Shown here in pieces: positions 6,301-13,785 of a DNA stretch of 22,500 bases. Within the stretch, counting starts at the first letter, position 1. Every line of letters starts with the position of its first letter. The notes below the pieces were generated by a model. The model made no database searches and was not told the DNA's origin. It saw only the letters and a program-made list of their open reading frames with translations. Source of the DNA: Ichthyosporea sp. XGB-2017a (taxonomy: Eukaryota; Opisthokonta; Ichthyosporea); NCBI GenBank assembly GCA_002811675.1, contig PDIM01010362.1, positions 10,417-32,916 on the forward strand. Direction: 5' to 3'. The translations under genes and the position numbers were made by a program.

Positions 6301-8958
6301 CATAACAATAACAGGCGGGGGGTTGGCAGACCCGCTTATATCGTACGGTTCTGAAGCTCCTTGTGAAACTAAAACACTTTGACGAGCCAGCCCGATGAAA
6401 CTCCCCCTTTGGTTGTACTGGGACGGCGAAAATCCTTCTTCGCCCCCCACGCCTCCTGTTCCTAATAATGGTCTCTCGGAAAATGCAGAGTTGTATGCGG
6501 AGGAATATGATCCCACACTTGACCGTTCTCCCAGTAGCGGCTTCCTCATTAATTGGCCATCACCCCACACAGGACGCCCTCCTACCGATGTCAATGTATC
6601 AAACGGAATCAACCAGTCCATGGATCGACGGAGTTTCATATCCTTCGCATGCCGAAAATACTTCACAACCACAATGCACAAAATCAGAACACATAACCCA
6701 CCCACACATACGGGAACAAGAAATTTAACAGAGTGAAGGGGATTCTCATCCGTCTCTGTACAATTGACCCCCTTCCACCCACTGAAACAACTGCAATACT
6801 CTGTCACTAGTTGCCCGGCCAGACTCACATTGGCCGCAATCGCCTGTGCGTTCTCCAGAGCGATCACCTCAGGGAAAACACATTGACCTTGTCCAGTATT
6901 ACACGATGTGCAAACAGCCGTGGCGCACATCTTCTCAGTGGACAAGGAAATCCAGCCCCTATTACAGGTACAGGTATCTGGACCAGTACACTTCCCATTA
7001 GAGCTGCATGGGGTTGGGCATGCATAAGGTGGGATAGGAGGAGTGGTGGCATTCATCGCCCCTTGAGGCAGTGAGTTTGGGTCCAGCCATTGCATCCCAA
7101 TCCATCCTTTGCTATCTGGTGCAGTCAAATATGTCTCTTGAACTACAAATACCCCATTATTGTTTCGCCGAAGTAATGCAAAAGTGTGGCCATAAGTATC
7201 ACCCAATGCTTTGTTGTGTGGCGTTGTACTGGAGGCGCTGGTAGCAGCTGCCAAAGATTCCGCAATTTTTACGGGGTCCCTACGAAGCTGCTCAGCTGCA
7301 TATGTAACTTGAACATCACCATTCTTATCAAAGGACACCACACCAGATATACCCTGGAAAGAGACATTGAATAACGCGTCCCGCAAAGACAGTCCCAAAT
7401 TTGCGCGACGCTGAGTCTCAATCAGGTTATGAGCAGCATAGGCACTCGTATACACAGCATTGAAACTGGTGGATCCTGAAGTAACCAATCCACCTGTTAC
7501 TCCCTTATCTTCCGACCAGGTGGCGGTAGTACCCACATTTGGGTTCAGTGGATGTGCAGTTTTCATATCAGTGCTGGTCCATCTGCGTGCCGCTTCCTCC
7601 CCAAGTGCTGGATCCCCCCCAGTCGTCGTCGCCCGTGTAGTCACCAGACCAGTGTAGACATCAATCAACGAATGGGTAGCGTTAAATGTTTGGTTCAGAG
7701 ATCTTAGTGTTTGCAAAGAAGCCTCATGAATAATCCATGTCTGTCCCAGGTATCCGACTAGGCCTTCTCTGGCCGCCACCGGGAAAAATAGTGCCGCAGC
7801 AGAGCTGAAAGAAAAAAAGAAAATCGCCGATGTATGTGAAGCTTTTATCGCAGCAATTTCATTCATGAAGTTCGTCTGACCCACTTTTAACTGCAGTTGC
7901 AACTGAACAGTGATGTTCTTTGCCCGCATATTATTCTCAAACGAGGACGTAAATGGGAAACTATCGTCATCAATTGCAATCACGTGAGTTATATTTAAGT
8001 AGGCTATCAGCGCAACCATTGATTCCTCAGCGGACACCGCGCTGTGCCATGTGCGGAGAAAATTCGGATACAATGCCTTATTGCTGAACTCGGGCGAGGT
8101 CGCGGCAAAGGAGCACACCGGTATTTCGTACGCGTTTAAAGTAGGAACCACCACTTCAGCTGCCAAAGAACAGCCCGGCCCGATAGATATGTCAATCCCA
8201 GGACTAGCCCTAAGAGAAAGCGCTTCCCGGACGCCCACAGTCTTGTCGCATTTCGTGTCTGCACCCGTCACCACGACGGTTGTGTGCGGGAGAAGAGTCG
8301 CATTGGCATTGATCATATCCGCGGCTATTTTTGCGGCCACTTCTGCGTTATCCCCCCATCCGTCGAACATAGAGCGAGGTACAAGTGCAGCGAGGTTGAG
8401 TGTCTTGTGATAAACTTTGAGTGGACTGGACGTGGCCACACTCACCCCCGAAGTCAGCCCAGTCACCTGGACATTGAAATCCCCATTGTGGAAACGAATC
8501 CCTGTAAAAGTAGCCGTGGAGGGAGAATTCCCGTCCAGTGTTGTCGTGTTTGCGTTATCTGGAGTGCTGTGTACAAACGTGAGGGTGGGATCCACCGGTG
8601 TGAAGGATATCCTCACCTGCTCATCCGCCCCATTGCTTCCCTGCACGGTGAAAGTATACGACACAGCGTCATCCAGGTCCCCAGAGGGCAGCACAGTAAA
8701 GGCCAGAGAGGAGGTAGTCACCGCAGAGGCAAAGAAGAATACAGACTGAGAGGAGGGGCTGCTGCTCGGTGAAGAATAAAAATTAACAGGAGTCCATGAA
8801 GAAGAAGGGGAAAGAAAGAAAGTCGCAATAAACAACACAGCCAAAGTTACCCGCTTTGGTTTGTGTTTATAGCACCTTTTTGTCTCCCTGTGTCCCTTTC
8901 TATGGCCCTCCCACAACTCCCCCTTGGGGCGTGCCTGTTCAATCCCCTTACTGTACAT
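3319..8958 (-). CDS. Membrane receptor guanylate cyclase (ANF-receptor/pseudokinase/class III cyclase)
   Basis: 1,879 residues predicted to turn an extracellular signal into cGMP. Order of domains: a basic N-terminus with a hydrophobic signal/anchor at 37-49; a Ser/Thr-rich beta region (about 85-180); a periplasmic-binding-type ligand domain (about 185-560); an EGF-like Cys region (about 645-732) with CPTPCSSNGKC and CSCFSGWKGVNC; one membrane span (744-768); a Ser/Gln-rich linker of about 215 residues; a kinase-homology domain (about 985-1530); a signalling helix starting near M1532; and a cyclase domain (about 1585-1770). In the kinase domain HRD is HGN (1132-1134) and DFG is GFG (1152-1154), while APE (1199-1201) and DVYSFG (D1301) remain, so it is a pseudokinase. 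The cyclase keeps metal-binding D1600 and D1644, N1740 and R1744, and the GTP-selecting E1640; the usual Cys is T1733. The C-terminal strand of the cyclase fold is replaced by ten Gln (1775-1784) and an unrelated tail. The ATG at 8958 is the only upstream Met. Architecture matches animal NPR-type cyclases. Confidence 0.9.
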   Translation of the reverse strand: MYSKGIEQARPKGELWEGHRKGHRETKRCYKHKPKRVTLAVLFIATFFLSPSSSWTPVNFYSSPSSSPSSQSVFFFASAVTTSSLAFTVLPSGDLDDAVSYTFTVQGSNGADEQVRISFTPVDPTLTFVHSTPDNANTTTLDGNSPSTATFTGIRFHNGDFNVQVTGLTSGVSVATSSPLKVYHKTLNLAALVPRSMFDGWGDNAEVAAKIAADMINANATLLPHTTVVVTGADTKCDKTVGVREALSLRASPGIDISIGPGCSLAAEVVVPTLNAYEIPVCSFAATSPEFSNKALYPNFLRTWHSAVSAEESMVALIAYLNITHVIAIDDDSFPFTSSFENNMRAKNITVQLQLQLKVGQTNFMNEIAAIKASHTSAIFFFSFSSAAALFFPVAAREGLVGYLGQTWIIHEASLQTLRSLNQTFNATHSLIDVYTGLVTTRATTTGGDPALGEEAARRWTSTDMKTAHPLNPNVGTTATWSEDKGVTGGLVTSGSTSFNAVYTSAYAAHNLIETQRRANLGLSLRDALFNVSFQGISGVVSFDKNGDVQVTYAAEQLRRDPVKIAESLAAATSASSTTPHNKALGDTYGHTFALLRRNNNGVFVVQETYLTAPDSKGWIGMQWLDPNSLPQGAMNATTPPIPPYACPTPCSSNGKCTGPDTCTCNRGWISLSTEKMCATAVCTSCNTGQGQCVFPEVIALENAQAIAANVSLAGQLVTEYCSCFSGWKGVNCTETDENPLHSVKFLVPVCVGGLCVLILCIVVVKYFRHAKDMKLRRSMDWLIPFDTLTSVGGRPVWGDGQLMRKPLLGERSSVGSYSSAYNSAFSERPLLGTGGVGGEEGFSPSQYNQRGSFIGLARQSVLVSQGASEPYDISGSANPPPVIVMKRPSSHQENTVQKQYHQQHQKQQDDGGDKGVEGDKQKDIYYNDTPQSVSMASGLGHGWNTSRGFGGGKAGPGTTVTGDSVSMEGSEYTNSRQRYHQRGFSKAKHLCCYQGTYYFRREVRTAAMMAHMKMKMDAADEANLSDSHANNDNNNAHKETHTIWDYSAISLSFYNFKKISKRSHINEVIGFVLDTPPPIMPFLVETYQHRGSIMDRIVNDSNPLDPMFVFSILSDILSGLKAISHSPLKYHGNLTLNHCLIDSHWNVRLSGFGFSSLFRVGCAQSDLGQQQQQGANERTETNEEHHWAHTASALHWCAPELYDIRNAPENGGGGNNDVDSVNINDGNNTAINPIVNASQAGSSLLGTTLTAKNSGTSSNCTRISSMQSQSVASAVSASGNYDVDHPVVVSRVQDGSSSGDVYSFGVALASLVNWDIPYAYQLEYLSSARVLVQCKEKRLRPQLHRMLITQESEQYEQDGMTQENEQGSSLYGVDSGDGVNNTGSNNNVNNLLVTGAKTGLASVREGQHDSLKKEPSSLSTFQTRNAPTYNHSLGGDGGSGVVGRGGEAPFLSTSDHRASTPSRATNLNLQQQSTANVPKARKKKFSPQKIQTRLSRLLWRCTAHNPGERLALHAVAKELHQINPNRGKSVMDSIMSKLELYARNLEDKVHQRTAELELEKEKTDRLLNSLMPPAVAEKLKAGLVVPAEAFDNVTVFFSDIVGFTTISAMCTPMQVVSLLNSLYTRFDAQIARLRVFKVETIGDAYMVVGGVPHCIADHCIQVCTMALALMREVHMFPAPDYITNPKMSPTNIAGSPRDKKNAKTINKIQLRMGIHSGPVVAGIIGVAMPQYTIFGDTVNMASRMESGSLALRIQLSVDAHQELRLEEKQIYADQQQQQQQQQQAIVVQERISHQRQIVHLDSMGLSVEDMRCNSVAAAVTLPETEAMIVKEEACAVEEPTVARRNRKLSTMRMRMRGHVARREMIRILASSSIVNGEE
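3607..3636 (-). repeat. CAR-type trinucleotide repeat (polyGln) in gene 3
   Basis: Ten consecutive Gln codons, mixed CAA and CAG, immediately after the cyclase domain. The impure codon mix argues against recent replication slippage over the whole run. Confidence 0.8.
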
Positions 8959-9335
8959 TTACCGCAGTTTTTGATTTCATATCTATTAGCAGCGTTTATC
9001 AAATCTGGCTATTGTGACATAACTATTATTCTCTTCGCAGGTGTAATTGTGTGAAAATGATACCTCTTGCTTTAAAAATTAAAAGAACTCGTAATTTCCC
9101 TTTTTTAGGAACAGGCTTGCCCAAAAAGGAAAAAGTATAATTCCCTCGAGGGAAATGAAGGGTACTAATTAAGCTTGTTCTATTTTTAGTTTTAGTTTAT
9201 ACCTCAATGGAGAATGTAGAGGGGCTTTGTTTCACACCTTCGTATTTCAAGTGGAAGAGTTCCAGCTAAAGAAAGGTGCAAGACTATGTGCTTCTTCAAC
9301 GGAGCTAGTTGATTTCTTCCCCCCTCCCTTTAGTC
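8959..9335. other. Divergent promoter region between genes 3 and 4
   Basis: 377 AT-rich bases driving two genes in opposite directions. The palindrome at 9141-9154 sits at its exact middle. TTTCACAC occurs in the sense orientation of each gene: 9049-9056 for gene 3 (minus strand) and 9230-9237 for gene 4. A degenerate TTCC-N8-GGAA occurs at 9096-9111. A pyrimidine tract ending in TTTAG lies just before the gene 4 ATG and could be a splice acceptor of a leader intron. I see no convincing TATA box at a fixed place. Confidence 0.7.
9141..9154. promoter_or_regulatory. Palindromic promoter element, copy 1 (TTCCCT-CG-AGGGAA)
   Basis: A perfect 14-base palindrome; with flanks it reads AATTCCCTCGAGGGAAAT (9139-9156). 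It is 182 bases from the gene 3 ATG and 181 bases from the gene 4 ATG, so it is placed symmetrically between the divergent genes. A second copy lies 181 bases before gene 5. It is likely the binding site of a homodimeric factor. Confidence 0.7.
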
Positions 9336-10463
9336 ATGGCCTGTCTCCCCCATACACGTGTATCTCTTCTTCTTCCTCTTCTTCTTCTTATTGTGGCGGG
9401 GTTCTTCACCGTGCCCTGTCACTGTGCCTCTCCCACTGACAACACTTCACAGCCTGGCCCCGCAAAGGAGCCTCAAACCTTACTTGACTTGTGCAAGACA
9501 GTCCATTCGTATCTCGCCCTCTCCTTCTGGAAGGCAATCAACCAGAACCCGGCCCTGATCTACTCCTTGCCGCCTGACAATGACACCACACGGGAACGAC
9601 GAGGGTATGGCTTTCGTCTACTTCTTCGAAAAATGGGATTAAAGCAAACTGTGAAGGGTGACGTGAAGGGAGATATTGATCGATATGTGGATGGTGTTGT
9701 GAGGGAGATAAGGCGAGCGAGAGGATCAGAAGCAAAAGAACTTCCGGAGAGCATGAGAAAGTTTATTCCTGTTGATCAACAAGAGCTCTTGCAAAAGGTA
9801 TTCAAATGTGAGGTGATGTCAGACAATGTGTTGAACGATTATAGCTTCTATGTAAAAAAAAAGGCAGAAATTCGAATGAAATTGGTACAGAACACGGACG
9901 AGTTTACTGTAAAAAGTTTAGGCCACGGTGCTTATGATCTGTTGGTGAGATGGGCCACCACTTTGCCTGATGAAGAGTTTTACGAAGGGAAGGGATGGAT
10001 ATTTAATAATGGCGACCTTCAAGTAGCCAACTGGGAAAAGTATAACGCGGAAAATTACTTGAGTAAGCTTCTCCAAAAGAGCGTGGAGGAATATGCACAG
10101 TCGTTAGTTGTAGAGGATGACAATCCGTTACAACCAGCGGTTAAAGAGAGTTTCAATGCAGATGCTAAGAGAATTAGAGAACTTAAACCCGAGTCTAAAG
10201 CTTTCGCTCAACCGTCAGGACAGCTATTTCGTACAATTGATGAAGAATTATCGGAGGAGAGAAAGACTGATTCAGAACAGCGGGATGATAAAATGCGAGG
10301 TTCTCCTTTCGATCATCTCCATGAGCCTTTTGAACAAGACTCTGAACCTATTCCAGGAGATGTGGCAGGGCAAAATGGTAACAGAGGAGATGCTCTTTCT
10401 AATCCTGATGGGTTGGAGGGAAATGTACCTGGAGAGGATGCAAGGCTTGAAGGAGTACCATAG
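9336..10463 (+). CDS. Secreted protein of unknown family, divergent partner of the receptor cyclase
   Basis: 375 residues; family not recognised. I start it at the ATG at 9336 (context GTCATGG); the frame is open for at least nine more codons upstream but only from a TTG. The N-terminus is a strong signal peptide: VSLLLPLLLLIVAGFF at about 9-24, then CHCASP near the likely cut. The mature protein begins with a helical, basic part holding LDLCKTVHSYLALSFW and a Lys/Arg-rich stretch, continues with LGHGAYDLLVRW and EEFYEGKGWIFNNGDLQVANW, and ends in an acidic, disordered tail of about 110 residues. There are few cysteines (one each near DLCK and FKCE after the signal). No second membrane span or GPI signal is evident, so it is probably secreted or lumenal. 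It shares its promoter with gene 3 and could be a ligand or accessory factor; that is inference. Stop TAG. Confidence 0.72.
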   Translation: MACLPHTRVSLLLPLLLLIVAGFFTVPCHCASPTDNTSQPGPAKEPQTLLDLCKTVHSYLALSFWKAINQNPALIYSLPPDNDTTRERRGYGFRLLLRKMGLKQTVKGDVKGDIDRYVDGVVREIRRARGSEAKELPESMRKFIPVDQQELLQKVFKCEVMSDNVLNDYSFYVKKKAEIRMKLVQNTDEFTVKSLGHGAYDLLVRWATTLPDEEFYEGKGWIFNNGDLQVANWEKYNAENYLSKLLQKSVEEYAQSLVVEDDNPLQPAVKESFNADAKRIRELKPESKAFAQPSGQLFRTIDEELSEERKTDSEQRDDKMRGSPFDHLHEPFEQDSEPIPGDVAGQNGNRGDALSNPDGLEGNVPGEDARLEGVP

Positions 10464-10754
10464 AGGATAATAGTTTTTCAAATGTGAAATTGAAATCCCC
10501 CATGGATGCTCTCAACGTATATGCTTCCCTCTATCTCCATACCTTTCCAGAGAGTTCGGGATTAAGAGCCCTATCGGCACTCTGGTCGACTGGCTATGTT
10601 TACTTCAGTCGTTGGTTGGGCTCTTTATTAAACCCGCATTCTGGTCAACTACTAAACTTTAAAGACGCTGAACATTGTGGCACATTAAGCTATCCAAGCT
10701 CCGCGAAATGTGAGTGCTGGCCATGTTTTTATTTTATTATTGTTCAAAGCTTCC
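10464..10754. other. Convergent 3' spacer between genes 4 and 5
   Basis: 291 bases, richer in G and C than the promoter regions. A frame open from 10484 runs through the spacer into the antisense of gene 5, and another (about 10474-10656) encodes a hydrophobic stretch; neither opens with an ATG in good context or resembles a known protein. Paired AATAAA signals for gene 5 lie at 10728-10738. No clear AATAAA follows gene 4. Confidence 0.45.
10728..10738 (-). other. Poly(A) signals of gene 5 (two overlapping)
   Basis: TTTATTTTATT on the plus strand gives two overlapping AATAAA copies on the coding strand, 16-27 bases after the TGA stop. Confidence 0.5.
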
Positions 10755-13565
10755 TCATTCCGTTCTTGGTGTTGAGGTGGTCTCCGTCTCTTCTATCACA
10801 TGAACATTTGCATACATTTCCAGTATCACCAGCTTGATAATATCTTCTTGAGAGTACTCCGAGGTGTATAAGTTATCAAAGTATACGTCATTTCCCGGGT
10901 AAGGGATGGGTTCGCAATGAACAGGTTCCCTAATGGCATCCTCCAGTAGGTATTTGGTCATCTGGCTCCTCTTCAAACTCGATAGTTGCGCGTAAGTGAA
11001 ATCGTCAAAGGCCGCGTGAGCCATTTTGTTCATGTTAGCTGGATTTTTTTTCATAAAATAATCCTCCCGATAAAAGGTGCGCACTGGGTCTTCAATACTT
11101 CCAATGCGATAATATATATTTGATAACTGATAACCAAAAGGACAGCCACTCGTAAATGGTGTGAGAGTACGTGGTGAATCCGTATGCATTGTCGGTGGAC
11201 TTGTGGGAGGGGCACTGAAAGTACTTGGGTCAAAGAACGGTACCTCAACGTGCTCTTTCTTTATAAGAAGGGTGTTGATTGTTTGTATGGATTTTAGCGT
11301 CTGCGAATCAACAGCATCGAGGTATTCTTGTTCGGTATTTGCTGGCTCAAAAAACTTCTTATTGCCTCTCCTGTTGTGTCGCCAGTCTCGATCCTTCGCG
11401 CTTCTTGCAGTGGGGACACCTTGGCCAACCGTTCCCAAGTCTTCCACTACGATAGAGTCTGTCAGGCATCTATTAAGAGTTCCCCCAGTTATCTGAACGA
11501 TCCCACGGCACTCATTCACAGGAACACAATGCGGGTTTACACCGACACCATCCTTATCGCCCGTGGGTGGCTCCCCATTATTCCCATAAAAAACATCTAC
11601 AAGGCCACGAAACAGCCACCCAAATGTACTAAAGGGACCACGGGAATCAGTAGCCCGGTCTTCAATACAAATAGCCGTTCCATCCTTGCTTGCCAAAATG
11701 GAATACAATGCACCCTGCAGTTTACGCACATTAATGTACTGTCCGTTATAAAACAGCTTCATCCCCACATTTCGATTTTCCTTAACTTGCTGTCGCACGG
11801 TCATGCTCAAGCTTATGTTCGTCGATTCATTCTCAACACCCACAGTGTGATCACTAGGTGGGGGGATTTTTTTACCAATTGCTGGGCATTCCTTGAGTTC
11901 TTTAATCAGGTCGGGGGTCATCAATAAATTACCATTAGTAGGAGAAAACGCATCACTTGGATACTCGTTCGCTACCGAGACTCCTTCAGGGCAGTACTCC
12001 CGCAATTCCCCTGCGAGCAAACAAGGCAGCAACACTTTCTGACGGCACTGATCTCGCTGGTGCTCGTAGTTATGAGAGGCTTCTTTATATACACTCTTCA
12101 GCACCTCTTCAGCCTCTTTATCCCGTAGCTCGTACGAGCCCGGTATATCCGTGCAGTTTCGATCAACAAAGCACTCCACGATGTGTATGAGCTCTTTGAG
12201 ATCCCCAATTGACAAGGTTCGATGATCATCAATCGCTTGAAGGGCAAGCGGTATCGGGTTGGTTTGTAATTCAAAAAATTCATAACCAACAATGTTGCTT
12301 TGTAAGCTTACGCACTCTTTAGAATCCGATTTTATATCCATACTATAGGCCTTTTTATACACATCCTCTGATACCATTCTCCCATCTTCACCGGAATGGT
12401 GAAATTTATGAAACACACATTCATCAAGGAAGCCCTCCACACCAAACACATCCTCACTGAACATTGCATTCTCCGCATCCAAGGAGCTCATAATACTATA
12501 ACCAGTCCCACACTTAAACGAGCTCAAAACCGTTGACTTATCACCCCCAAAGGGCACCGATGGAGTGGAGGTCTTCTCCCTACCCAGCAAATTCACCCCC
12601 CCCTCAACATTCTCATCTCCACCAATGTTATTATCCATTCTCTTCACACCGGGGGCGGGGTCCCAATTCTCCGTGGGATACTCCCTTCCATTCGTTGTCC
12701 CCAGACACACGCGATAGTCCACCTCAGATATGCCCAACTTCCTCTTCCACGCCCGTGGAATACCAAAGGCGGGGACACATGCCCCTGGTCCGTATTCCAC
12801 GGGGAAAGGATTCATATATGTTTTGTTTGGAGTTACAAATGCTATACCTTGTTGCAGTCTTTTAAAATATATCCCTTGTGTTGTCCCATTCTCTCTTGGC
12901 AAGTAGTCGTCCAAATTTATATCCAACGAGTGCCCGTGCCCTTGCAATACAAATCCAGTCACTGCAGAGCGATACGCACACTGCTTGGCGAAGAGACGGA
13001 CGTACGCGAACGGGACCCGCAACTGGTTCAGCTCCTCTTCACTAAAGCTGTAATCCATGGTTTTCAGGTTGCTATAGCCACACCATGTTTCGTCTTGTTC
13101 CCAATATGCTTGCGTCCCACTCCCTTCTTCTTCTTCTTCTTCTTTGTTTTCTTCTTCTGGTTCAGGCTCATCATCTTTTTTCTTCTTTGCTCTGATTTTC
13201 TCTATTTCTTCATCAATCAACCTATTCACCTCCTCTTTCGCCATCATCCATTCTGCTGTATACAACGCGCGAATGTAATCTGTTTCCAGCACAAGACATC
13301 CCTGGAACGCAAGACTTCTTTTGTACACCATATCATCCACAACAGCAAGTGCGCGCTCGTTATCCGTGGCACGGCGAGAGTACATCTCCACCATCATTTC
13401 CCGATGCGTATCCCGAACAGACAGCACCAGCAATATAAGGAACACTACGACAATCAAAACCGAGTGGCCCAGGACAAGGTGGCGGGATTTAAAGTAACTG
13501 TGTAAATCCCCCAAAGTACTGGAGTTATCCCCTGCAGCGTGATTTTGATTTTGATGCTTCGTCAT
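10755..13565 (-). CDS. Type II membrane protein with large Cys-rich ectodomain, family unknown
   Basis: 936 residues; family not recognised. I start it at the ATG at 13565; a further 20 codons upstream are open but only from a GTG. A short basic/polar N-terminus (1-29) precedes one membrane span (about 30-50, VLGHSVLIVVVFLILLVLSV) with no signal cut site, so the rest should face the lumen or outside. Next come a helical segment with MVEMYSRRATDNERALAVVDDM, a Lys-then-Glu-rich spacer (about 120-150) and a long globular part with 20 cysteines, an even number suited to disulphides, plus several N-glycosylation sequons (NGT, NKT, NCT, NIS). A Pro/Thr/Ser-rich linker (SAPPTSPPTMHT) separates a final domain of about 130 residues with two cysteines. 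It shares the palindromic promoter element with genes 3 and 4. It could be a Golgi enzyme or a surface receptor; no catalytic motif settles this. Stop TGA. Confidence 0.78.
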   Translation of the reverse strand: MTKHQNQNHAAGDNSSTLGDLHSYFKSRHLVLGHSVLIVVVFLILLVLSVRDTHREMMVEMYSRRATDNERALAVVDDMVYKRSLAFQGCLVLETDYIRALYTAEWMMAKEEVNRLIDEEIEKIRAKKKKDDEPEPEEENKEEEEEEGSGTQAYWEQDETWCGYSNLKTMDYSFSEEELNQLRVPFAYVRLFAKQCAYRSAVTGFVLQGHGHSLDINLDDYLPRENGTTQGIYFKRLQQGIAFVTPNKTYMNPFPVEYGPGACVPAFGIPRAWKRKLGISEVDYRVCLGTTNGREYPTENWDPAPGVKRMDNNIGGDENVEGGVNLLGREKTSTPSVPFGGDKSTVLSSFKCGTGYSIMSSLDAENAMFSEDVFGVEGFLDECVFHKFHHSGEDGRMVSEDVYKKAYSMDIKSDSKECVSLQSNIVGYEFFELQTNPIPLALQAIDDHRTLSIGDLKELIHIVECFVDRNCTDIPGSYELRDKEAEEVLKSVYKEASHNYEHQRDQCRQKVLLPCLLAGELREYCPEGVSVANEYPSDAFSPTNGNLLMTPDLIKELKECPAIGKKIPPPSDHTVGVENESTNISLSMTVRQQVKENRNVGMKLFYNGQYINVRKLQGALYSILASKDGTAICIEDRATDSRGPFSTFGWLFRGLVDVFYGNNGEPPTGDKDGVGVNPHCVPVNECRGIVQITGGTLNRCLTDSIVVEDLGTVGQGVPTARSAKDRDWRHNRRGNKKFFEPANTEQEYLDAVDSQTLKSIQTINTLLIKKEHVEVPFFDPSTFSAPPTSPPTMHTDSPRTLTPFTSGCPFGYQLSNIYYRIGSIEDPVRTFYREDYFMKKNPANMNKMAHAAFDDFTYAQLSSLKRSQMTKYLLEDAIREPVHCEPIPYPGNDVYFDNLYTSEYSQEDIIKLVILEMYANVHVIEETETTSTPRTE

Positions 13566-13746
13566 TTCTTTTTCTTTTTTTTTTCTTTCCCCTCCCTGAT
13601 TTCCCACAGCACAAATCCAACTCACCTCTTTTGTCCCTTTTGGGTTACAGGGTCCCTAACAAAAATCCTAAAACTTTTAAAACCTCAGAATAAAAAAAAT
13701 AAAACAAAAAAAGCGGAAAAAATTGAAAATATTTTTTAATCTTGAA

Positions 13747-13760
13747 TTCCCTTAAGGGAA
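13747..13760. promoter_or_regulatory. Palindromic promoter element, copy 2 (TTCCCT-TA-AGGGAA)
   Basis: The perfect palindrome extends to 18 bases, AATTCCCTTAAGGGAATT (13745-13762), and is identical to copy 1 at 15 of 18 positions. It lies 181 bases before the gene 5 ATG, the same spacing as copy 1 to the gene 4 ATG. Confidence 0.7.
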
Positions 13761-13785
13761 TTGAACATTCGCATTTCGGAGTGCC

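Noticed and set aside
8284-8772. 162-codon plus-strand open frame
   Set aside because: Antisense to the ligand-binding domain of gene 3, with no signal, domain or composition of its own.
9309-9335. Upstream extension of gene 4 beginning at a TTG
   Set aside because: No ATG before 9336, and the ATG there leads straight into a normal signal peptide. The upstream part is a pyrimidine tract.
10474-10837. Open frames in the spacer after gene 4, one with a hydrophobic stretch, considered as a frameshifted C-terminus or separate gene
   Set aside because: No ATG in good context, stops lie between it and gene 4, it runs antisense into gene 5, and gene 4 already ends in a natural-looking acidic tail.
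12849-13505. 218-codon plus-strand open frame
   Set aside because: Antisense shadow of gene 5; its Phe-rich run mirrors the Lys/Glu codons of the real protein.
13566-13625. Upstream extension of gene 5 beginning at a GTG
   Set aside because: A eukaryotic start should be ATG; the ATG at 13565 gives a good type II N-terminus and the 181-base palindrome spacing.
13610-13625. GTGAGT splice-donor-like sequence before gene 5
   Set aside because: No pyrimidine-AG acceptor follows before the ATG, and the gene needs no intron.
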